Shown: positions 1-8,249 of the stretch, in pieces
Position numbering within the stretch: position 1 is the first letter of the stretch
Layout: every line of letters begins with the position of its first letter
From: Desulfobulbaceae bacterium
Lineage (GTDB): Bacteria > Desulfobacterota > Desulfobulbia > Desulfobulbales > SURF-16
Direction of reading: 5' to 3'
Length of the DNA: 40,588 nucleotides
Assembly (NCBI GenBank): GCA_024637145.1
Contig: JAGXFQ010000038.1
Span: forward strand, 1 to 40,588
Program-made: the position numbers and the translations under genes
The notes under the pieces: generated by a model
The model's input: only the letters and a program-made list of their open reading frames with translations
Told to the model about the DNA's origin: nothing
The model's database searches: none

Positions 1-1
1 A

Positions 2-184
2 ACCACCGATGTAACGGGTGTGGTTAATCTTCCCGAGGGCGTAGAGATGGTAATGCCGGGTGATAATGTCACCGTTGAAGGAGAGCTGATTACCCCCATC
101 GCCATGGAAGAGGGTCTGCGCTTTGCCATCCGTGAAGGCGGCCGTACTGTAGGCGCCGGCGTTGTTCATAAGATTATTGAGTAA
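2..184 (+). CDS. tuf: Elongation factor Tu, C-terminal end (partial)
   Basis: Only the last 60 codons are in the window, open from the left edge to TAA at 182-184. The reading [18 protein letters not shown] followed by an [24 protein letters not shown] stretch and the ending VVHKIIE is the third beta-barrel domain of EF-Tu, the GTPase that carries aminoacyl-tRNA to the ribosomal A site in the cytoplasm. It lies 20 bp before rpsJ, the usual str-to-S10 junction, so the operon probably starts upstream of the window. The GTPase domain cannot be inspected here. Confidence 0.97.
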   Translation, partial: TTDVTGVVNLPEGVEMVMPGDNVTVEGELITPIAMEEGLRFAIREGGRTVGAGVVHKIIE

Positions 185-204
185 TACTTTCTAACGAGCT
201 TACT

Positions 205-516
205 ATGATTCAAACACAGAAAATTCGTATTCGCTTGAAGGCTTACGATCATAAACTACTTGACCAATCCACCCTGGAGATTGTTGAAACAGCGAAGAGA
301 ACCGGTGCCACCATCGCCGGTCCCATTCCGCTCCCCACCTCCATTAACAAGGTATGTGTTTTACGCTCGCCCCACGTTGATAAAAAATCGCGTGAGCATT
401 TTGAGATGAGAACCCATCGCCGGCTTCTGGATATTCTGGAGCCAACCCAGCAGACCATTGATTCTCTTATGAAGCTTGAGCTCTCTGCCGGGGTTAATGT
501 TGAAATTAAACTTTAA
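205..516 (+). CDS. rpsJ: 30S ribosomal protein S10 (NusE)
   Basis: The product has 103 residues, the normal length. It opens with the conserved [17 protein letters not shown] and carries the S10 loop GPIPLPT followed by [21 protein letters not shown]10 is part of the 30S head and, as NusE, joins NusB and NusG in antitermination and transcription-translation coupling; those roles are family knowledge. It begins 20 bp after tuf with a weak GAG ribosome binding site six bases before the ATG. Its stop codon lies inside a small hairpin (514-529) that opens the gap to rplC. Confidence 0.98.
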   Translation: MIQTQKIRIRLKAYDHKLLDQSTLEIVETAKRTGATIAGPIPLPTSINKVCVLRSPHVDKKSREHFEMRTHRRLLDILEPTQQTIDSLMKLELSAGVNVEIKL

Positions 517-529
517 GCCTCAAGGCTTA
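514..529 (+). other. Hairpin at the rpsJ stop codon
   Basis: TAAGCC-TCAA-GGCTTA is a perfect 6-bp stem with a 4-base loop, and the rpsJ TAA forms its 5' edge. No T-run follows, so it is unlikely to terminate transcription. It could slow ribosomes, mark an RNA-processing site or protect mRNA ends; none of this is shown. Confidence 0.4.
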
Positions 530-559
530 TGAGTTCAACAACTGATTTTAGAGAAGATT

Positions 560-1189
560 ATGCCTAAGACCATTGGAATACTAGGAAAGAAAATCGGTAT
601 GACCCGAATTTATTCAGACACCGGGAACGTCATTGGCGTTACTGTTGTTGAGACCGGGCCCTGCTATGTTCTCCAGAAAAAAACCATGAGCAAGGAAGGC
701 TATAACGCCATCCAGGTTGGTTTCGGAGCCAAAAAAGAATCCAGAGAAAACAAGCCACTTATCGGCCATTTTAAGTCTGCCGGCCAGGGTTGTTTTTATC
801 ATGTCAGGGAGTTTCGTGTTGATGATCCAGATCAATATGAACTTGGCCAGAAGATTGCCGTTGCTGATCTCTTTAAGATCGGTGATATCGTTGACATTAC
901 CGGAACATCAAAAGGTAAAGGTTTCCAGGGTGTTATGAAACGCCATGGTTTCCATGGCGGACCAGGTGGTCATGGCTCTAACTTTCATAGAGCGCCCGGA
1001 TCCATCGGTATGTGTGCCTACCCCAGCAGGGTTGTTAAGGGAAAGAAGCTTCCCGGTCGCATGGGTGGTGCTGCTGTAACTAAAAAGAATGTAATCATCA
1101 TTGATATTCGTGAGGATGACAATCTGCTGCTTGTGAAGGGACCGCTGCCAGGCTCAAAGTCCGGTGTTGTCCAGATTAATACAAAATAA
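560..1189 (+). CDS. rplC: 50S ribosomal protein L3
   Basis: A 209-residue protein of usual L3 length, starting PKTIGILGKKIGMTRIYSD. The glycine-rich central loop GTSKGKGFQG at about residues 115-124, followed by KRHGFHGGPGGHGSNFHRAPG (127-147), reaches toward the peptidyl transferase centre in known 50S structures. L3 is one of the early assembly proteins that binds near the 3' end of 23S rRNA. It lies second in the S10 block, 43 bp after rpsJ, with GAGAAG just before the ATG. Nothing unusual was seen. Confidence 0.98.
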   Translation: MPKTIGILGKKIGMTRIYSDTGNVIGVTVVETGPCYVLQKKTMSKEGYNAIQVGFGAKKESRENKPLIGHFKSAGQGCFYHVREFRVDDPDQYELGQKIAVADLFKIGDIVDITGTSKGKGFQGVMKRHGFHGGPGGHGSNFHRAPGSIGMCAYPSRVVKGKKLPGRMGGAAVTKKNVIIIDIREDDNLLLVKGPLPGSKSGVVQINTK

Positions 1190-1193
1190 TTTT

Positions 1194-1209
1194 GGTTGAG
1201 CCATCAACC
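1194..1209 (+). other. Hairpin between rplC and rplD
   Basis: GGTTGA-GCCA-TCAACC is a perfect 6-bp stem with a 4-base loop, five bases after the rplC stop. It has no following T-run. It is one of several short intergenic stems in this ribosomal block. Confidence 0.4.
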
Positions 1210-1238
1210 TTTAGTAAACATGTCGGGGGTGCCATCAC

Positions 1239-1862
1239 ATGGCCGTAGCGCAAGTTTATAATGCCAAGAATGAACAAGTTGGCGAAGTAACGCTGAAAGA
1301 CGATCTCTTTGGTGTTGAGGTCAAACCTCATATCCTTCATGACGTCGTCAGAATGCAGCTCGCCAACAGAAGGTCAGGCAACTCTAGTACCAAGACCCGT
1401 GTTGAGGTTGCTGGTTCAGGTGCCAAGCCTTGGAAGCAGAAGGGAACCGGTCGGGCCAGAGCTGGTAGTCGTCGTTCGCCAATTTGGCGTGGCGGCGGTA
1501 TTGCCTTTGGTCCCAAACCGCGTGACTACAGCTATAAATTGCCCAAGAAAGTGCGTAAGCTTGGTCTGATTATGGCTCTTTCCGCCCGGTTTTCCGAGGA
1601 TCAGCTCAAGGTCGTTGATTCTCTGGAGATGGCGGAGATCAAAACAAAGGATTTTGTGGGGTTCATGAATAATCTGGAGGCAAAAAATGTCCTGGTTATT
1701 ATTCCTGATCATGATGAGAACATTGAAAAATCATCCCGTAATATTCCTAAAGTGAAGGTCCTGCCGGTAAGCGGATTGAACGTCTATGATATTCTTCTCC
1801 ATGAGAAGCTGATCTTAGTGCAGACGAGCATTGCCAAGCTTGAAGAGAGGTTATTGTCATGA
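1239..1862 (+). CDS. rplD: 50S ribosomal protein L4
   Basis: A 207-residue protein with the L4 extended loop KPWKQKGTGRARAGS at residues 63-77, continuing to RRSPIWRGGGIAFGP; this loop lines the exit tunnel. In E. coli L4 also represses the S10 operon by acting on its leader and RNA polymerase. That leader would be upstream of this window, so autoregulation cannot be judged. GGGGGTG at 1225-1231 gives a good ribosome binding site. The stop overlaps the rplW start in an ATGA, which suggests translational coupling. Confidence 0.98.
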   Translation: MAVAQVYNAKNEQVGEVTLKDDLFGVEVKPHILHDVVRMQLANRRSGNSSTKTRVEVAGSGAKPWKQKGTGRARAGSRRSPIWRGGGIAFGPKPRDYSYKLPKKVRKLGLIMALSARFSEDQLKVVDSLEMAEIKTKDFVGFMNNLEAKNVLVIIPDHDENIEKSSRNIPKVKVLPVSGLNVYDILLHEKLILVQTSIAKLEERLLS

Positions 1863-2149
1863 ACAACATGTATAACATCATAAAAAAACCATGCCTTACT
1901 GAAAAGGGGATGGCTCTTCAGGAAGTTGAAAATCAGGTGGTTTTCAAGGTTGATCCTCGGGCCAATAAACTCGAGATTAAAAAGGCGGTTGAAAAACTGT
2001 TCAATGTCAAGGTCAATGCTGTCCGTACCTGTTCGGTTCATGGCAAGAAAAAAAGGATGGGCAAACATACGGGACAGCGTTCCGATTGGAAAAAGGCCAT
2101 TGTTTCACTTGCTGATGGCAGCTCCATCGATTTCTTGGAAGAACTGTAA
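1859..2149 (+). CDS. rplW: 50S ribosomal protein L23
   Basis: A 96-residue protein of the normal bacterial size. It has the family opening of Ile-Ile-Lys-Lys-Pro-x-Leu-Thr-Glu-Lys and the conserved VDPRANKLEIKKAVEKLFNV followed by NAVRTCSVHGKKKR. L23 sits at the tunnel exit and docks trigger factor and SRP. Its ATG overlaps the rplD stop by four bases (1859-1862), so it is probably read by coupled ribosomes, with GAGAGG about ten bases upstream. A 94-bp gap with a stem-rich sequence separates it from rplB. Confidence 0.97.
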   Translation: MNNMYNIIKKPCLTEKGMALQEVENQVVFKVDPRANKLEIKKAVEKLFNVKVNAVRTCSVHGKKKRMGKHTGQRSDWKKAIVSLADGSSIDFLEEL

Positions 2150-2243
2150 TATTGATTTAAGTGTCTGGTCCGCTGGGCCGGCCTTAAAAAAGATTTTTTT
2201 TTAAGCTGCATACAGGCAGCGTTAAATTGTATCGGGGTAACAA
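2150..2243 (+). other. rplW-rplB leader gap with short stems
   Basis: The 94-bp gap holds an A/T stem (TTAAAAAA next to TTTTTTTTAA, about 2184-2203) and then GCTGC-ATACAG-GCAGC (about 2206-2221), just before the rplB ribosome binding site GGGG at 2234-2237. The first element has a T-run, but its stem is only A-T pairs, so it is a poor terminator candidate. It may tune rplB translation. Confidence 0.35.
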
Positions 2244-3068
2244 ATGGCTATTTTAAAGACATATAAACCCACCTCGCCTGGTAGAAGAAGTTATATTTCA
2301 GTGTTCGACCCTGATTTAGCAAAGGGTGGTCCTGAAAAAAGCCTTGTCAGAAGTATCAGCAAGTCTGGAGGGCGTAATAATAACGGCCGTATGACTTCTC
2401 GCCATATAGGTGGCGGGCATAAGCGTAGGTATCGGGTTATCGATTTTAAGCGTGACAAGGAAAATATCCCTGCCAAGGTTGCTTCAATAGAGTATGACCC
2501 AAACCGCACCGCCAATATTGCCCTCCTCTTTTATGCGGATGGTGAAAAAAGGTATATCCTTTCCCCCCATGGCATTAAGGTCGGTGATGTTGTTGAGACC
2601 GGACCTGATGTTGATATCAAGCTGGGGAATTGTCTGCCCATGGCCAATATTCCCCTGGGGTCTGTCATCCATAATATTGAGATGAAGATCGGCAAGGGTG
2701 CGCAGATTGTTCGTTCTGCTGGTACTTCCGCCCAACTCATGGCGAAAGAGTCGGAGTATGTCCTGGTGAAGCTTCCCTCTGGCGAGGTTCGGAAATTTCA
2801 CAAGCGTTGTCGGGCCTGTATTGGTCAGATCGGTAACATTCTTCATGACAGCCAGAAGCTCGGCAAGGCCGGTCGTAGTCGTTGGAAAGGTAATCGTCCC
2901 AAGGTTCGTGGTGTTGCTATGAACCCCCATGATCATCCAATGGGCGGTGGTGAAGGTAAAAGTTCCGGTGGACGGCATCCTTGTACGCCTTGGGGTGTTC
3001 CAACCAAAGGGTATAAGACGGTACACAGCAAGCCTTCTGACAAATACATCGTCAAGAAACGCTCATAA
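2244..3068 (+). CDS. rplB: 50S ribosomal protein L2
   Basis: A 274-residue protein of full L2 length. It opens [20 protein letters not shown] and has the C-terminal signature [17 protein letters not shown] at about 224-240, with the conserved His of the DHP motif at 231. In E. coli the region reads HPHGGG; here the second position is Met. L2 is a primary 23S binder needed for subunit joining and a working peptidyl transferase centre. rpsS follows after only 14 bp. The start is supported by GGGG six bases upstream. Confidence 0.98.
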   Translation: MAILKTYKPTSPGRRSYISVFDPDLAKGGPEKSLVRSISKSGGRNNNGRMTSRHIGGGHKRRYRVIDFKRDKENIPAKVASIEYDPNRTANIALLFYADGEKRYILSPHGIKVGDVVETGPDVDIKLGNCLPMANIPLGSVIHNIEMKIGKGAQIVRSAGTSAQLMAKESEYVLVKLPSGEVRKFHKRCRACIGQIGNILHDSQKLGKAGRSRWKGNRPKVRGVAMNPHDHPMGGGEGKSSGGRHPCTPWGVPTKGYKTVHSKPSDKYIVKKRS

Positions 3069-3082
3069 GAGGGGATTGATAA

Positions 3083-3361
3083 ATGCCACGTTCAGTAAAA
3101 AAAGGTCCTTTTATTGATGACCATCTGATGAAGAAGGTGAATGCTGTACTTGATACAGGTTCCCGGAAGGTCATCAAGACCTGGTCACGACGTTCTGCCA
3201 TCTTTCCGGAGATGGTGGGTATGACCATTGCAGTTCATAATGGCCGCAAATTTATTCCGGTGTTCATCACCGAGAATATGGTAGGGCAAAAGCTTGGTGA
3301 ATATTCACCAACCCGCACCTACTACGGACATACTGCGGATAAGAAAGGCAAGAAGAGATAA
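3083..3361 (+). CDS. rpsS: 30S ribosomal protein S19
   Basis: A 92-residue protein with the full S19 signature: [19 protein letters not shown], then [25 protein letters not shown] in two pieces, and the end [21 protein letters not shown]19 lies in the 30S head close to the A-site finger and helps organise S13. A GAGGGG site overlaps the end of rplB 14 bp upstream, which fits tight coupling with L2. Length and composition are ordinary. Confidence 0.98.
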   Translation: MPRSVKKGPFIDDHLMKKVNAVLDTGSRKVIKTWSRRSAIFPEMVGMTIAVHNGRKFIPVFITENMVGQKLGEYSPTRTYYGHTADKKGKKR

Positions 3362-3397
3362 TCGGCAGGTCCTGCCTGCTTTAGTAGAGTAAAAAAA

Positions 3398-3437
3398 GTG
3401 AAGCATCATCGAGGTAACTGTACTCCTCAAGCTTCAC
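3398..3437 (+). promoter_or_regulatory. Two-tier hairpin directly upstream of the rplV ribosome binding site
   Basis: GTGAAGC (3398-3404) pairs with GCTTCAC (3431-3437), and inside it GAGG (3411-3414) pairs with CCTC (3425-3428), leaving a 10-base loop. The AGGAG ribosome binding site of rplV begins at the very next base (3438). A smaller GCAGG-TCCTG-CCTGC stem lies just before at about 3365-3379. The position suggests translational control or an mRNA processing site. There is no T-run, so termination is unlikely. Confidence 0.45.
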
Positions 3438-3449
3438 AGGAGATGACAA

Positions 3450-3782
3450 ATGGAAGCCAAGGCTAGAGCCCGTTTTATCCGGATTTCTCCCCAGAAGGCA
3501 AGACTTGTTGCGGATACCATTCGTGGCAAGAATGTTGATCAGGCCATAACAACCCTCAGATTTATGCCGAAAAAGGGAGCCCGGATTCTGCGTAAAGTCT
3601 TAGAGTCGGCGGTTGCCAATGCCGGACAGAATGAGGCAATTGATGTTGATACCCTGTATGTTAAAACGATATTTATAGATGGTGGCCCCATGCTTAAACG
3701 CATTCGTCCCCGCGCCATGGGACGAGCCAGCCGCATCTTAAAAAGAACAAGCCACATCACCGTGGTTCTTGATGAACAGTAA
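3450..3782 (+). CDS. rplV: 50S ribosomal protein L22
   Basis: A 110-residue protein. It starts with the L22 pattern [22 protein letters not shown] (positions 3-24), and the long beta-hairpin that reaches into the exit tunnel is recognisable as [20 protein letters not shown] at about 76-95. L22 binds all domains of 23S rRNA, and its hairpin is the classic macrolide-resistance site. AGGAG at 3438-3442 sits seven bases before the ATG and right behind a hairpin that could modulate it. Confidence 0.98.
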   Translation: MEAKARARFIRISPQKARLVADTIRGKNVDQAITTLRFMPKKGARILRKVLESAVANAGQNEAIDVDTLYVKTIFIDGGPMLKRIRPRAMGRASRILKRTSHITVVLDEQ

Positions 3783-3826
3783 TACAAACTCTGCTCTTTT
3801 GAAGCAGTCACGTATGGAGGCAGGTT

Positions 3827-4474
3827 TTGGGCCAAAAAGTTAATCCGATAAGTTTACGGCTGGGTATTACCCGTTCATGGGAATCCAATTGGTATGCTGA
3901 TAAGGACTACACCAAGTTCTTAATTGAGGATCATCAGATCCGTAAGTTCCTCAAAAAGAGACTTTATCATGCAGGCGTATCAAAGATTCATATCTCCCGG
4001 ACAGGTGATAAGGTACGTATAAAGATTTTCACTGCCCGTCCCGGTATTGTTATCGGTAAAAAGGGTATTGAGATTGAGTCCTTGAAGAAGGATCTTGATA
4101 AAATGGTGCAGCGCCAGGTCATGGTGGATATTCAGGAAGTTCGTCGTCCTGAAGCAGATGCCCAACTGGTGGCTGAAAATGTGGCCATGCAGCTTGAGCG
4201 GCGTGTTGCTTTTCGCCGGGCCATGAAAAAATCAGTAAATATCGCCTTGAAGTTCGGAGCCAAAGGTATTAAGATGTCCTGCTCTGGCCGCCTGGGCGGT
4301 GCTGAAATGGCTCGCTGTGAGTGGACACGTGAAGGTCGTGTTCCTCTGCATACTCTTCGTGCTGATATAGATTATGGTTTTGCCGAAGCCGCGACCACCT
4401 ATGGGAAAATTGGTGTCAAGGTCTGGATTTTCAATGGCGAAGTCCTCTCTGAGAATGAAGTGGCTGTGGATTAA
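3827..4474 (+). CDS. rpsC: 30S ribosomal protein S3 (TTG start)
   Basis: The gene begins with TTG: the family opening [13 protein letters not shown] starts exactly there and GGAGG lies at 3816-3820. The 215-residue protein has the type II KH domain with the GKKG loop at residues 77-80 inside [20 protein letters not shown], and the C-terminal [18 protein letters not shown] stretch. S3 lines the mRNA entry tunnel together with S4 and S5 and contributes to ribosomal helicase activity. A 146-bp gap with three hairpins follows. Confidence 0.97.
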   Translation: MGQKVNPISLRLGITRSWESNWYADKDYTKFLIEDHQIRKFLKKRLYHAGVSKIHISRTGDKVRIKIFTARPGIVIGKKGIEIESLKKDLDKMVQRQVMVDIQEVRRPEADAQLVAENVAMQLERRVAFRRAMKKSVNIALKFGAKGIKMSCSGRLGGAEMARCEWTREGRVPLHTLRADIDYGFAEAATTYGKIGVKVWIFNGEVLSENEVAVD

Positions 4475-4500
4475 ATATCTTATTCCGGTCATGTTTACCC

Positions 4501-4608
4501 CCTTGGGCGCAAATCTTCCCAAGGAACAGACTGGGAGCTTTTTGTTGACTGTTTGGTGCGCGGGATAGGGCGCCAACAATGATTTACATAAATAACTTCA
4601 GGTGAAGT
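4501..4608 (+). promoter_or_regulatory. Three hairpins in the rpsC-rplP gap
   Basis: The 146-bp gap contains CCTTGGG-N10-CCCAAGG (4501-4524), a TTGGTGCGC/GCGCCAA stem (4553-4577) and ACTTCA-GG-TGAAGT (4595-4608). The last one ends three bases before the AGGTGA ribosome binding site of rplP. None is followed by a T-run. This is the most structured gap in the S10 segment, and in many bacteria these two genes nearly touch. A translational-control or RNA-processing role is inferred only from position. Confidence 0.45.
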
Positions 4609-4620
4609 TTAGGTGATATT

Positions 4621-5037
4621 ATGCTGAGTCCCAAAAAAGTTAAGCATAGAAAAGTAATGAAAGGACGTTCGACAGGCACTGCCTATCGAGGTTCTGCCAT
4701 TAGTTTCGGTGATTATGCATTGAAAGCAGTGCAGGTGGGCAAGATGACCGCCCGTCAGATTGAAGCTGCTCGTATTGCCATCAGTAGAACGGTGAAAAGG
4801 ACAGGTCAGATGTGGATCAGGGTATTCCCTGATAAGCCTGTTACCAAGAAAGCCGCCGAGACACGGATGGGTAAAGGTAAAGGCAGTCCTGAGTATTGGG
4901 TAGCACAGATCAAGCCTGGTCGTGTCCTCTATGAGGTGACTGGTGTTGATGAGGAAACCGCTCGGCATGCCTTGAAGCTTGCCGGCGATAAGCTTCCCTT
5001 TGCAACAAAAGTAATTTCCAAAATGGATACGTTATGA
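4621..5037 (+). CDS. rplP: 50S ribosomal protein L16
   Basis: A 138-residue protein of normal length with the L16 pattern [15 protein letters not shown] at the start, [15 protein letters not shown] in the middle, and the [14 protein letters not shown] loop around residues 82-95 that contacts the A-site tRNA region; the corresponding loop Arg is hydroxylated in E. coli. AGGTGA stands a few bases before the ATG. The stop overlaps the rpmC start as ATGA (5034-5037), which fits coupled translation of L16 and L29. Confidence 0.98.
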   Translation: MLSPKKVKHRKVMKGRSTGTAYRGSAISFGDYALKAVQVGKMTARQIEAARIAISRTVKRTGQMWIRVFPDKPVTKKAAETRMGKGKGSPEYWVAQIKPGRVLYEVTGVDEETARHALKLAGDKLPFATKVISKMDTL

Positions 5038-5222
5038 AAATTTCCGAAATGAGAGACATGACTATCGATGAGTTGCGGAGCAAGGCTACTGATTTCTCTG
5101 AGGAAATTTGCAAGCTAAAGATTCAGCATGGGATTCGTCCCCTGGAGAATCCGTCTGTCTTCAAAAACCTGCGCCAGAAGATCGCGCAGATTAATACCGT
5201 TATCAACGAAAAACAGCACTGA
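5034..5222 (+). CDS. rpmC: 50S ribosomal protein L29
   Basis: A 62-residue, mostly helical protein. [20 protein letters not shown] and the downstream [17 protein letters not shown] form the two-helix hairpin of L29, which lies beside L23 at the tunnel exit. The four-base overlap with rplP decides the start. The gap to rpsQ is 49 bp. The conserved L-R-Q-x-I-A-Q-I helix is present, and nothing looks odd. Confidence 0.95.
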   Translation: MKISEMRDMTIDELRSKATDFSEEICKLKIQHGIRPLENPSVFKNLRQKIAQINTVINEKQH

Positions 5223-5271
5223 TACCAAGACGGTATCTCGCTATAACCTGCTGATAATAGTAGGGGAACTT

Positions 5272-5529
5272 ATGTCTGAACAGAAAAATAAAAAAACAAA
5301 AGTCGGCATTGTCGTCAGTGACAAGATGGACAGCACCATTGTTGTCGTCACCGAGAGACTTTACAAGCACAAGCTGTATGGTAAATTTCTCCGCCGTAAT
5401 GAGAAATATATGGCTGATGATCCGCAAGAGGTTGCTGGGATGGGAGATCGTGTTCTTATTGAAGAATGCCGACCGATCAGCAAGAACAAGCGGTGGCGTG
5501 TGCGTGAAGTGATTCAGAAGGCCGTTTAG
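5272..5529 (+). CDS. rpsQ: 30S ribosomal protein S17
   Basis: The 85-residue reading from the ATG at 5272 was chosen because GGGGA lies four bases before it and the S17 core starts at once: KVGIVVSDKMDSTIVVVTER, then YKHKLYGKFLRRNEKYMADD and VLIEECRPISKNKRW. A longer open frame upstream overlaps rpmC and has no family match, so it was not used. S17 is an OB-fold primary binder of 16S rRNA in the 30S body. Confidence 0.97.
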   Translation: MSEQKNKKTKVGIVVSDKMDSTIVVVTERLYKHKLYGKFLRRNEKYMADDPQEVAGMGDRVLIEECRPISKNKRWRVREVIQKAV

Positions 5530-5542
5530 TATTTATTTATTT

Positions 5543-5571
5543 TTTTCGCTTGCCAAGAAGGCCTGCGAAAA
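5543..5571 (+). other. Hairpin between rpsQ and rplN
   Basis: TTTTCGC-TT-GCC-AAGAA-GGC-CT-GCGAAAA is a symmetrical stem-loop with a two-by-two internal bulge, in the 66-bp gap. The U-run precedes it and does not follow it on the coding strand. It is therefore more likely a structural or processing element than a terminator. Confidence 0.4.
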
Positions 5572-5595
5572 GAGTAGAGGTTACCTGGTGATATT

Positions 5596-5964
5596 ATGAT
5601 CCAAACTGAAAGTAGACTCAATGTAGCTGATAATTCAGGTGCAAAAAAGGTCCTGTGTATCCGGGTCCTTGGTGGTACTAAGCGGCGATATGCAAGCATT
5701 GGCGATGTTATTGTTGTCACTGTTAAAGAGGCAATGCCCAATGCCAAGGTGAAGAAAGGCGATGTCATGCGTGCCGTTATTGTGCGGACCGCCCAGGCCA
5801 TTAAACGCCCGGATGACACCCATGTCCGTTTTGATGAAAATGCTGCGGTTCTGCTCAATACTTCAGGTGAGCCTTTGGGCACCCGTATTTTCGGACCTGT
5901 TGCTCGTGAACTGAGAGCCTTGGGATACATGAAGATTATATCTCTTGCTCCGGAAGTATTATAA
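5596..5964 (+). CDS. rplN: 50S ribosomal protein L14
   Basis: The 122-residue length is exact for L14. The protein starts [19 protein letters not shown] and includes the conserved [20 protein letters not shown] and the [19 protein letters not shown] segment. L14 forms an intersubunit bridge and is the docking site for the silencing factor RsfS. It lies first in the spc-type segment, with GGTG before the ATG and a hairpin in the preceding gap. Confidence 0.98.
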   Translation: MIQTESRLNVADNSGAKKVLCIRVLGGTKRRYASIGDVIVVTVKEAMPNAKVKKGDVMRAVIVRTAQAIKRPDDTHVRFDENAAVLLNTSGEPLGTRIFGPVARELRALGYMKIISLAPEVL

Positions 5965-6023
5965 AATTTAAGAGTTAAAGTAGAGGGCCTTGGGCACTAC
6001 TGCTTATCTATAGAGGCATGAAG

Positions 6024-6353
6024 ATGCAGACAGGAAGAAATTATCTGAAGGTTGATGATCAGGTTGAGGTGATTGCCGGCAAGGACAAAGGTCGTGTCGG
6101 CAAGATTACCCGCATTTTACCCAAAGAAAGCAGGGCGATTGTTGAGAAGATTAATGTCGTCAAAAGGCATACAAAGCCGAGCATGGCCAACCAGCAGGGT
6201 GGTATCCTTGAAAAGGATGCTCCCATTCATGTTTCCAACCTGATGCTGATTTGCGGAAAATGTGCAAAGCCTGTCCGCATTAAAATGAATGTGCTTGAAG
6301 ATGGCACTAAGACTCGCGCCTGTAAAAAATGTGGAGAAAGCATAGGCGACTAA
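6024..6353 (+). CDS. rplX: 50S ribosomal protein L24 with zinc-type cysteines
   Basis: ATG codons occur at 6018 and 6024. AGAGG at 6012-6016 is one base from the first and seven from the second, so the second is preferred (109 residues). The KOW motif [20 protein letters not shown] begins at residue 12, followed by [10 protein letters not shown]. The C-terminus has CGKC (C77, C80) and CKKC (C100, C103), a zinc-ribbon layout seen in part of the L24 family. L24 starts 50S assembly on the 5' end of 23S rRNA. Confidence 0.95.
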   Translation: MQTGRNYLKVDDQVEVIAGKDKGRVGKITRILPKESRAIVEKINVVKRHTKPSMANQQGGILEKDAPIHVSNLMLICGKCAKPVRIKMNVLEDGTKTRACKKCGESIGD

Positions 6354-6383
6354 GCCTGCTGATAGTGCTTCAAGGAGACGGTA

Positions 6384-6923
6384 ATGGCAGCATTGAAAGA
6401 TCATTATATAAATAATTGTGTGGGCGAACTCATGACAGAGTTTGCTTACAAGAATATCATGCAGGTACCCAAGATTGAGAAGGTTACCTTGAATATGGGC
6501 CTCGGCGAAGCCGTTCACAATCCCAAGATCATTGAGTCTGCAACCAATGAGATGACTCGGATTTCCAGCCAGAAGGCTGTTGTGACTCGTGCCCGTAAGT
6601 CAATCGCCACCTTCAAATTGCGGGAAGGTATGCCCATTGGTTGTCGGGTTACCCTGCGCGGCGACAGGATGTATGAGTTTCTCAATAAACTTATTCATAT
6701 CGCTATTCCACGTGTCCGCGATTTTCGTGGCATTAAGAGGAAGGGTTTTGATGGTCGTGGCAATTTCTCCTTCGGTATAAAGGAGCATATTATTTTCCCT
6801 GAGATTGATTACGATCAAATCGACAAGATCAAGGGGCTCAACGTCACCATTACCACCACTGCACAGACGAATGAAGAAGGATTTTTCCTGCTTAAAGCTC
6901 TGGGAATGCCCTTTAATAAATGA
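6384..6923 (+). CDS. rplE: 50S ribosomal protein L5
   Basis: A 179-residue protein of usual length. It shows the L5 blocks [39 protein letters not shown] and [20 protein letters not shown]5 binds 5S rRNA with L18 in the central protuberance and touches P-site tRNA. AAGGAGACGG stands upstream of the ATG and is one of the strongest ribosome binding sites in this block. rpsN follows after 27 bp. Confidence 0.98.
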   Translation: MAALKDHYINNCVGELMTEFAYKNIMQVPKIEKVTLNMGLGEAVHNPKIIESATNEMTRISSQKAVVTRARKSIATFKLREGMPIGCRVTLRGDRMYEFLNKLIHIAIPRVRDFRGIKRKGFDGRGNFSFGIKEHIIFPEIDYDQIDKIKGLNVTITTTAQTNEEGFFLLKALGMPFNK

Positions 6924-6950
6924 TAAGCCCCGGGCTTGGAGGAAGTTGTT

Positions 6951-7136
6951 TTGGCTAAAAAATCATTGATTGCAAAAAGTTCTCGTAAGCCAAAATTTAA
7001 GGTGCGTGCCTATAACAGGTGCCCTTTATGCGGGAGGCCCCAGGCTTTTCTGCGTAAATACGGAATGTGTAGAATCTGTTTTCGTTCTAAGGCTTCACAT
7101 GGCGAGATCACCGGCGTTACCAAATCAAGCTGGTAG
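6951..7136 (+). CDS. rpsN: 30S ribosomal protein S14, zinc-binding type Z (TTG start)
   Basis: A 61-residue short-form S14. The TTG at 6951 is chosen because GGAGGAAG (6938-6945) ends five bases before it and the family opening A-K-K-S follows; an earlier TTG at 6936 would overlap that site. Cysteines C24, C27, C40 and C43 form the CPLC and CRIC zinc pairs that define the C+ form. S14 helps assemble the 30S head. Some bacteria carry a second zinc-free paralogue for zinc shortage; none is in this window. Confidence 0.96.
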   Translation: MAKKSLIAKSSRKPKFKVRAYNRCPLCGRPQAFLRKYGMCRICFRSKASHGEITGVTKSSW

Positions 7137-7264
7137 ATTTCCCTTAACTGGTTCTCAGTACCTGGTTTAAAATGTTTATCCCAGGTGAACAAGATCCTCA
7201 TATTGAAACTGCCGTACCCCTTCTCGTCCTGGACAAGGAAAGAGGGGCTGAAAGAGGAATATTG
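7137..7264 (+). promoter_or_regulatory. rpsN-rpsH gap with two stems
   Basis: The 128-bp gap has ACCTGG (7160-7165) pairing with CCAGGT (7181-7186), and a longer imperfect stem around 7217-7256 formed by CCCCTTCT and AGAGGGG with an inner TCCT/AGGA. The ribosome binding site of rpsH follows at once (AGAGGA). In E. coli S8 represses the spc operon by binding an RNA helix near rplE; whether this gap holds an equivalent target is unknown. An open frame runs through the gap into rpsH but has no family support. Confidence 0.3.
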
Positions 7265-7663
7265 ATGTCAATGAGTGATCCTATAGCAGATATGCTGACC
7301 CGCATTCGTAATGCGAATATGGTCAGGCATGAATCTGTTGAAATGCCTAATTCGAAACTGAAGGCGCATGTTGCTGAGAATCTTAAGAAGGAAGGCTTTA
7401 TTCACGGCTTTGAACTTATTACCGATTCCAAGCAAGGTGTCCTGAAGATATTCCTTAAGTACGACCACCATAACAACTGTGTTATTACAGGTCTGAAGAG
7501 AGTGAGTAAGCCGGGCTGTCGTGTGTATGTACAGTCAAACAAGATTCCGAAAGTGATGAGTGGCCTTGGTGTTTCTGTCCTTTCTACATCCAACGGCGTT
7601 ATCACGGATAAAGAAGCTCGTCAGCAGGGTGTTGGTGGCGAATTACTTTGTGAAATCTGGTAA
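7265..7663 (+). CDS. rpsH: 30S ribosomal protein S8
   Basis: The 132-residue reading starts at the ATG at 7265 (an in-frame ATG follows at 7271) behind AGAGGA. The next residues, [20 protein letters not shown], are the universal S8 opening, so the longer upstream extension is rejected. The C-terminal signature [20 protein letters not shown] is intact, with the [11 protein letters not shown] end. S8 binds helix 21 of 16S rRNA and often autoregulates its operon. No T-run or stem breaks the path from rpsH to rplF. Confidence 0.97.
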   Translation: MSMSDPIADMLTRIRNANMVRHESVEMPNSKLKAHVAENLKKEGFIHGFELITDSKQGVLKIFLKYDHHNNCVITGLKRVSKPGCRVYVQSNKIPKVMSGLGVSVLSTSNGVITDKEARQQGVGGELLCEIW

Positions 7664-7699
7664 CAGAAACGCTACAGTTTAGGAAAATGGAGTAGAGCG

Positions 7700-8236
7700 A
7701 TGTCCAGGATTGGAAAGAAACCGATTGTAGTTCCTGCCAATGTGCAGGTTGATATTAAGGGTAGCCATATCAAAGTTTCAGGACCAAAAGGTGTCCTGGA
7801 GCGTGATTTTCGCCCGGAAATAGAATTTGTCACTGAGGGTGATATCATCTCGGTGAAATGTCGTGACAATAGTAAGCGCACCGTGGCCTTCAGTGGCCTG
7901 TCGCGGACATTGCTCGATAATATGATTATTGGCACTGTAGATGGCTTTTCCAAAAAGCTTGTTATTGAGGGCGTGGGTTACCGTGCAGATCTGCAGGGCA
8001 AGACCATTTCTCTCTATGTCGGCTTTTCCAACCCGGTGCTTTTTGACCTGCCGGAAGGGGTGAACGCCAACGTGCAAAAGACTCAGATTGTCCTTGATTC
8101 CATCAACAAGGAGCTGGTCGGACAAACCGCCGCAACCATTCGCTCCATCCGTAAACCTGAGCCTTATAAGGGTAAAGGTATTCGCTATGAGGGTGAACGT
8201 ATCGTCCGTAAAGCTGGCAAGTCAGCGTCAAAATAA
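7700..8236 (+). CDS. rplF: 50S ribosomal protein L6
   Basis: A 178-residue protein of normal size. It has the opening MSRIGKKPIVVPANVQVDIK, the first-repeat core VSGPKGVLERDFRPE, the middle GVGYRADLQGKTISLYVGFS and the family end PEPYKGKGIRYEGERIVRKA. L6 has two related folds and stabilises the sarcin-ricin region and GTPase centre. GGAG lies about ten bases before the ATG. rplR follows after 13 bp. Confidence 0.98.
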   Translation: MSRIGKKPIVVPANVQVDIKGSHIKVSGPKGVLERDFRPEIEFVTEGDIISVKCRDNSKRTVAFSGLSRTLLDNMIIGTVDGFSKKLVIEGVGYRADLQGKTISLYVGFSNPVLFDLPEGVNANVQKTQIVLDSINKELVGQTAATIRSIRKPEPYKGKGIRYEGERIVRKAGKSASK

Positions 8237-8249
8237 GTAGGTAAGGATA

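Noticed and set aside
5128..5271. Long N-terminal extension of S17
   Set aside because: It overlaps rpmC, has no family match, and a good ribosome binding site stands before the ATG at 5272.
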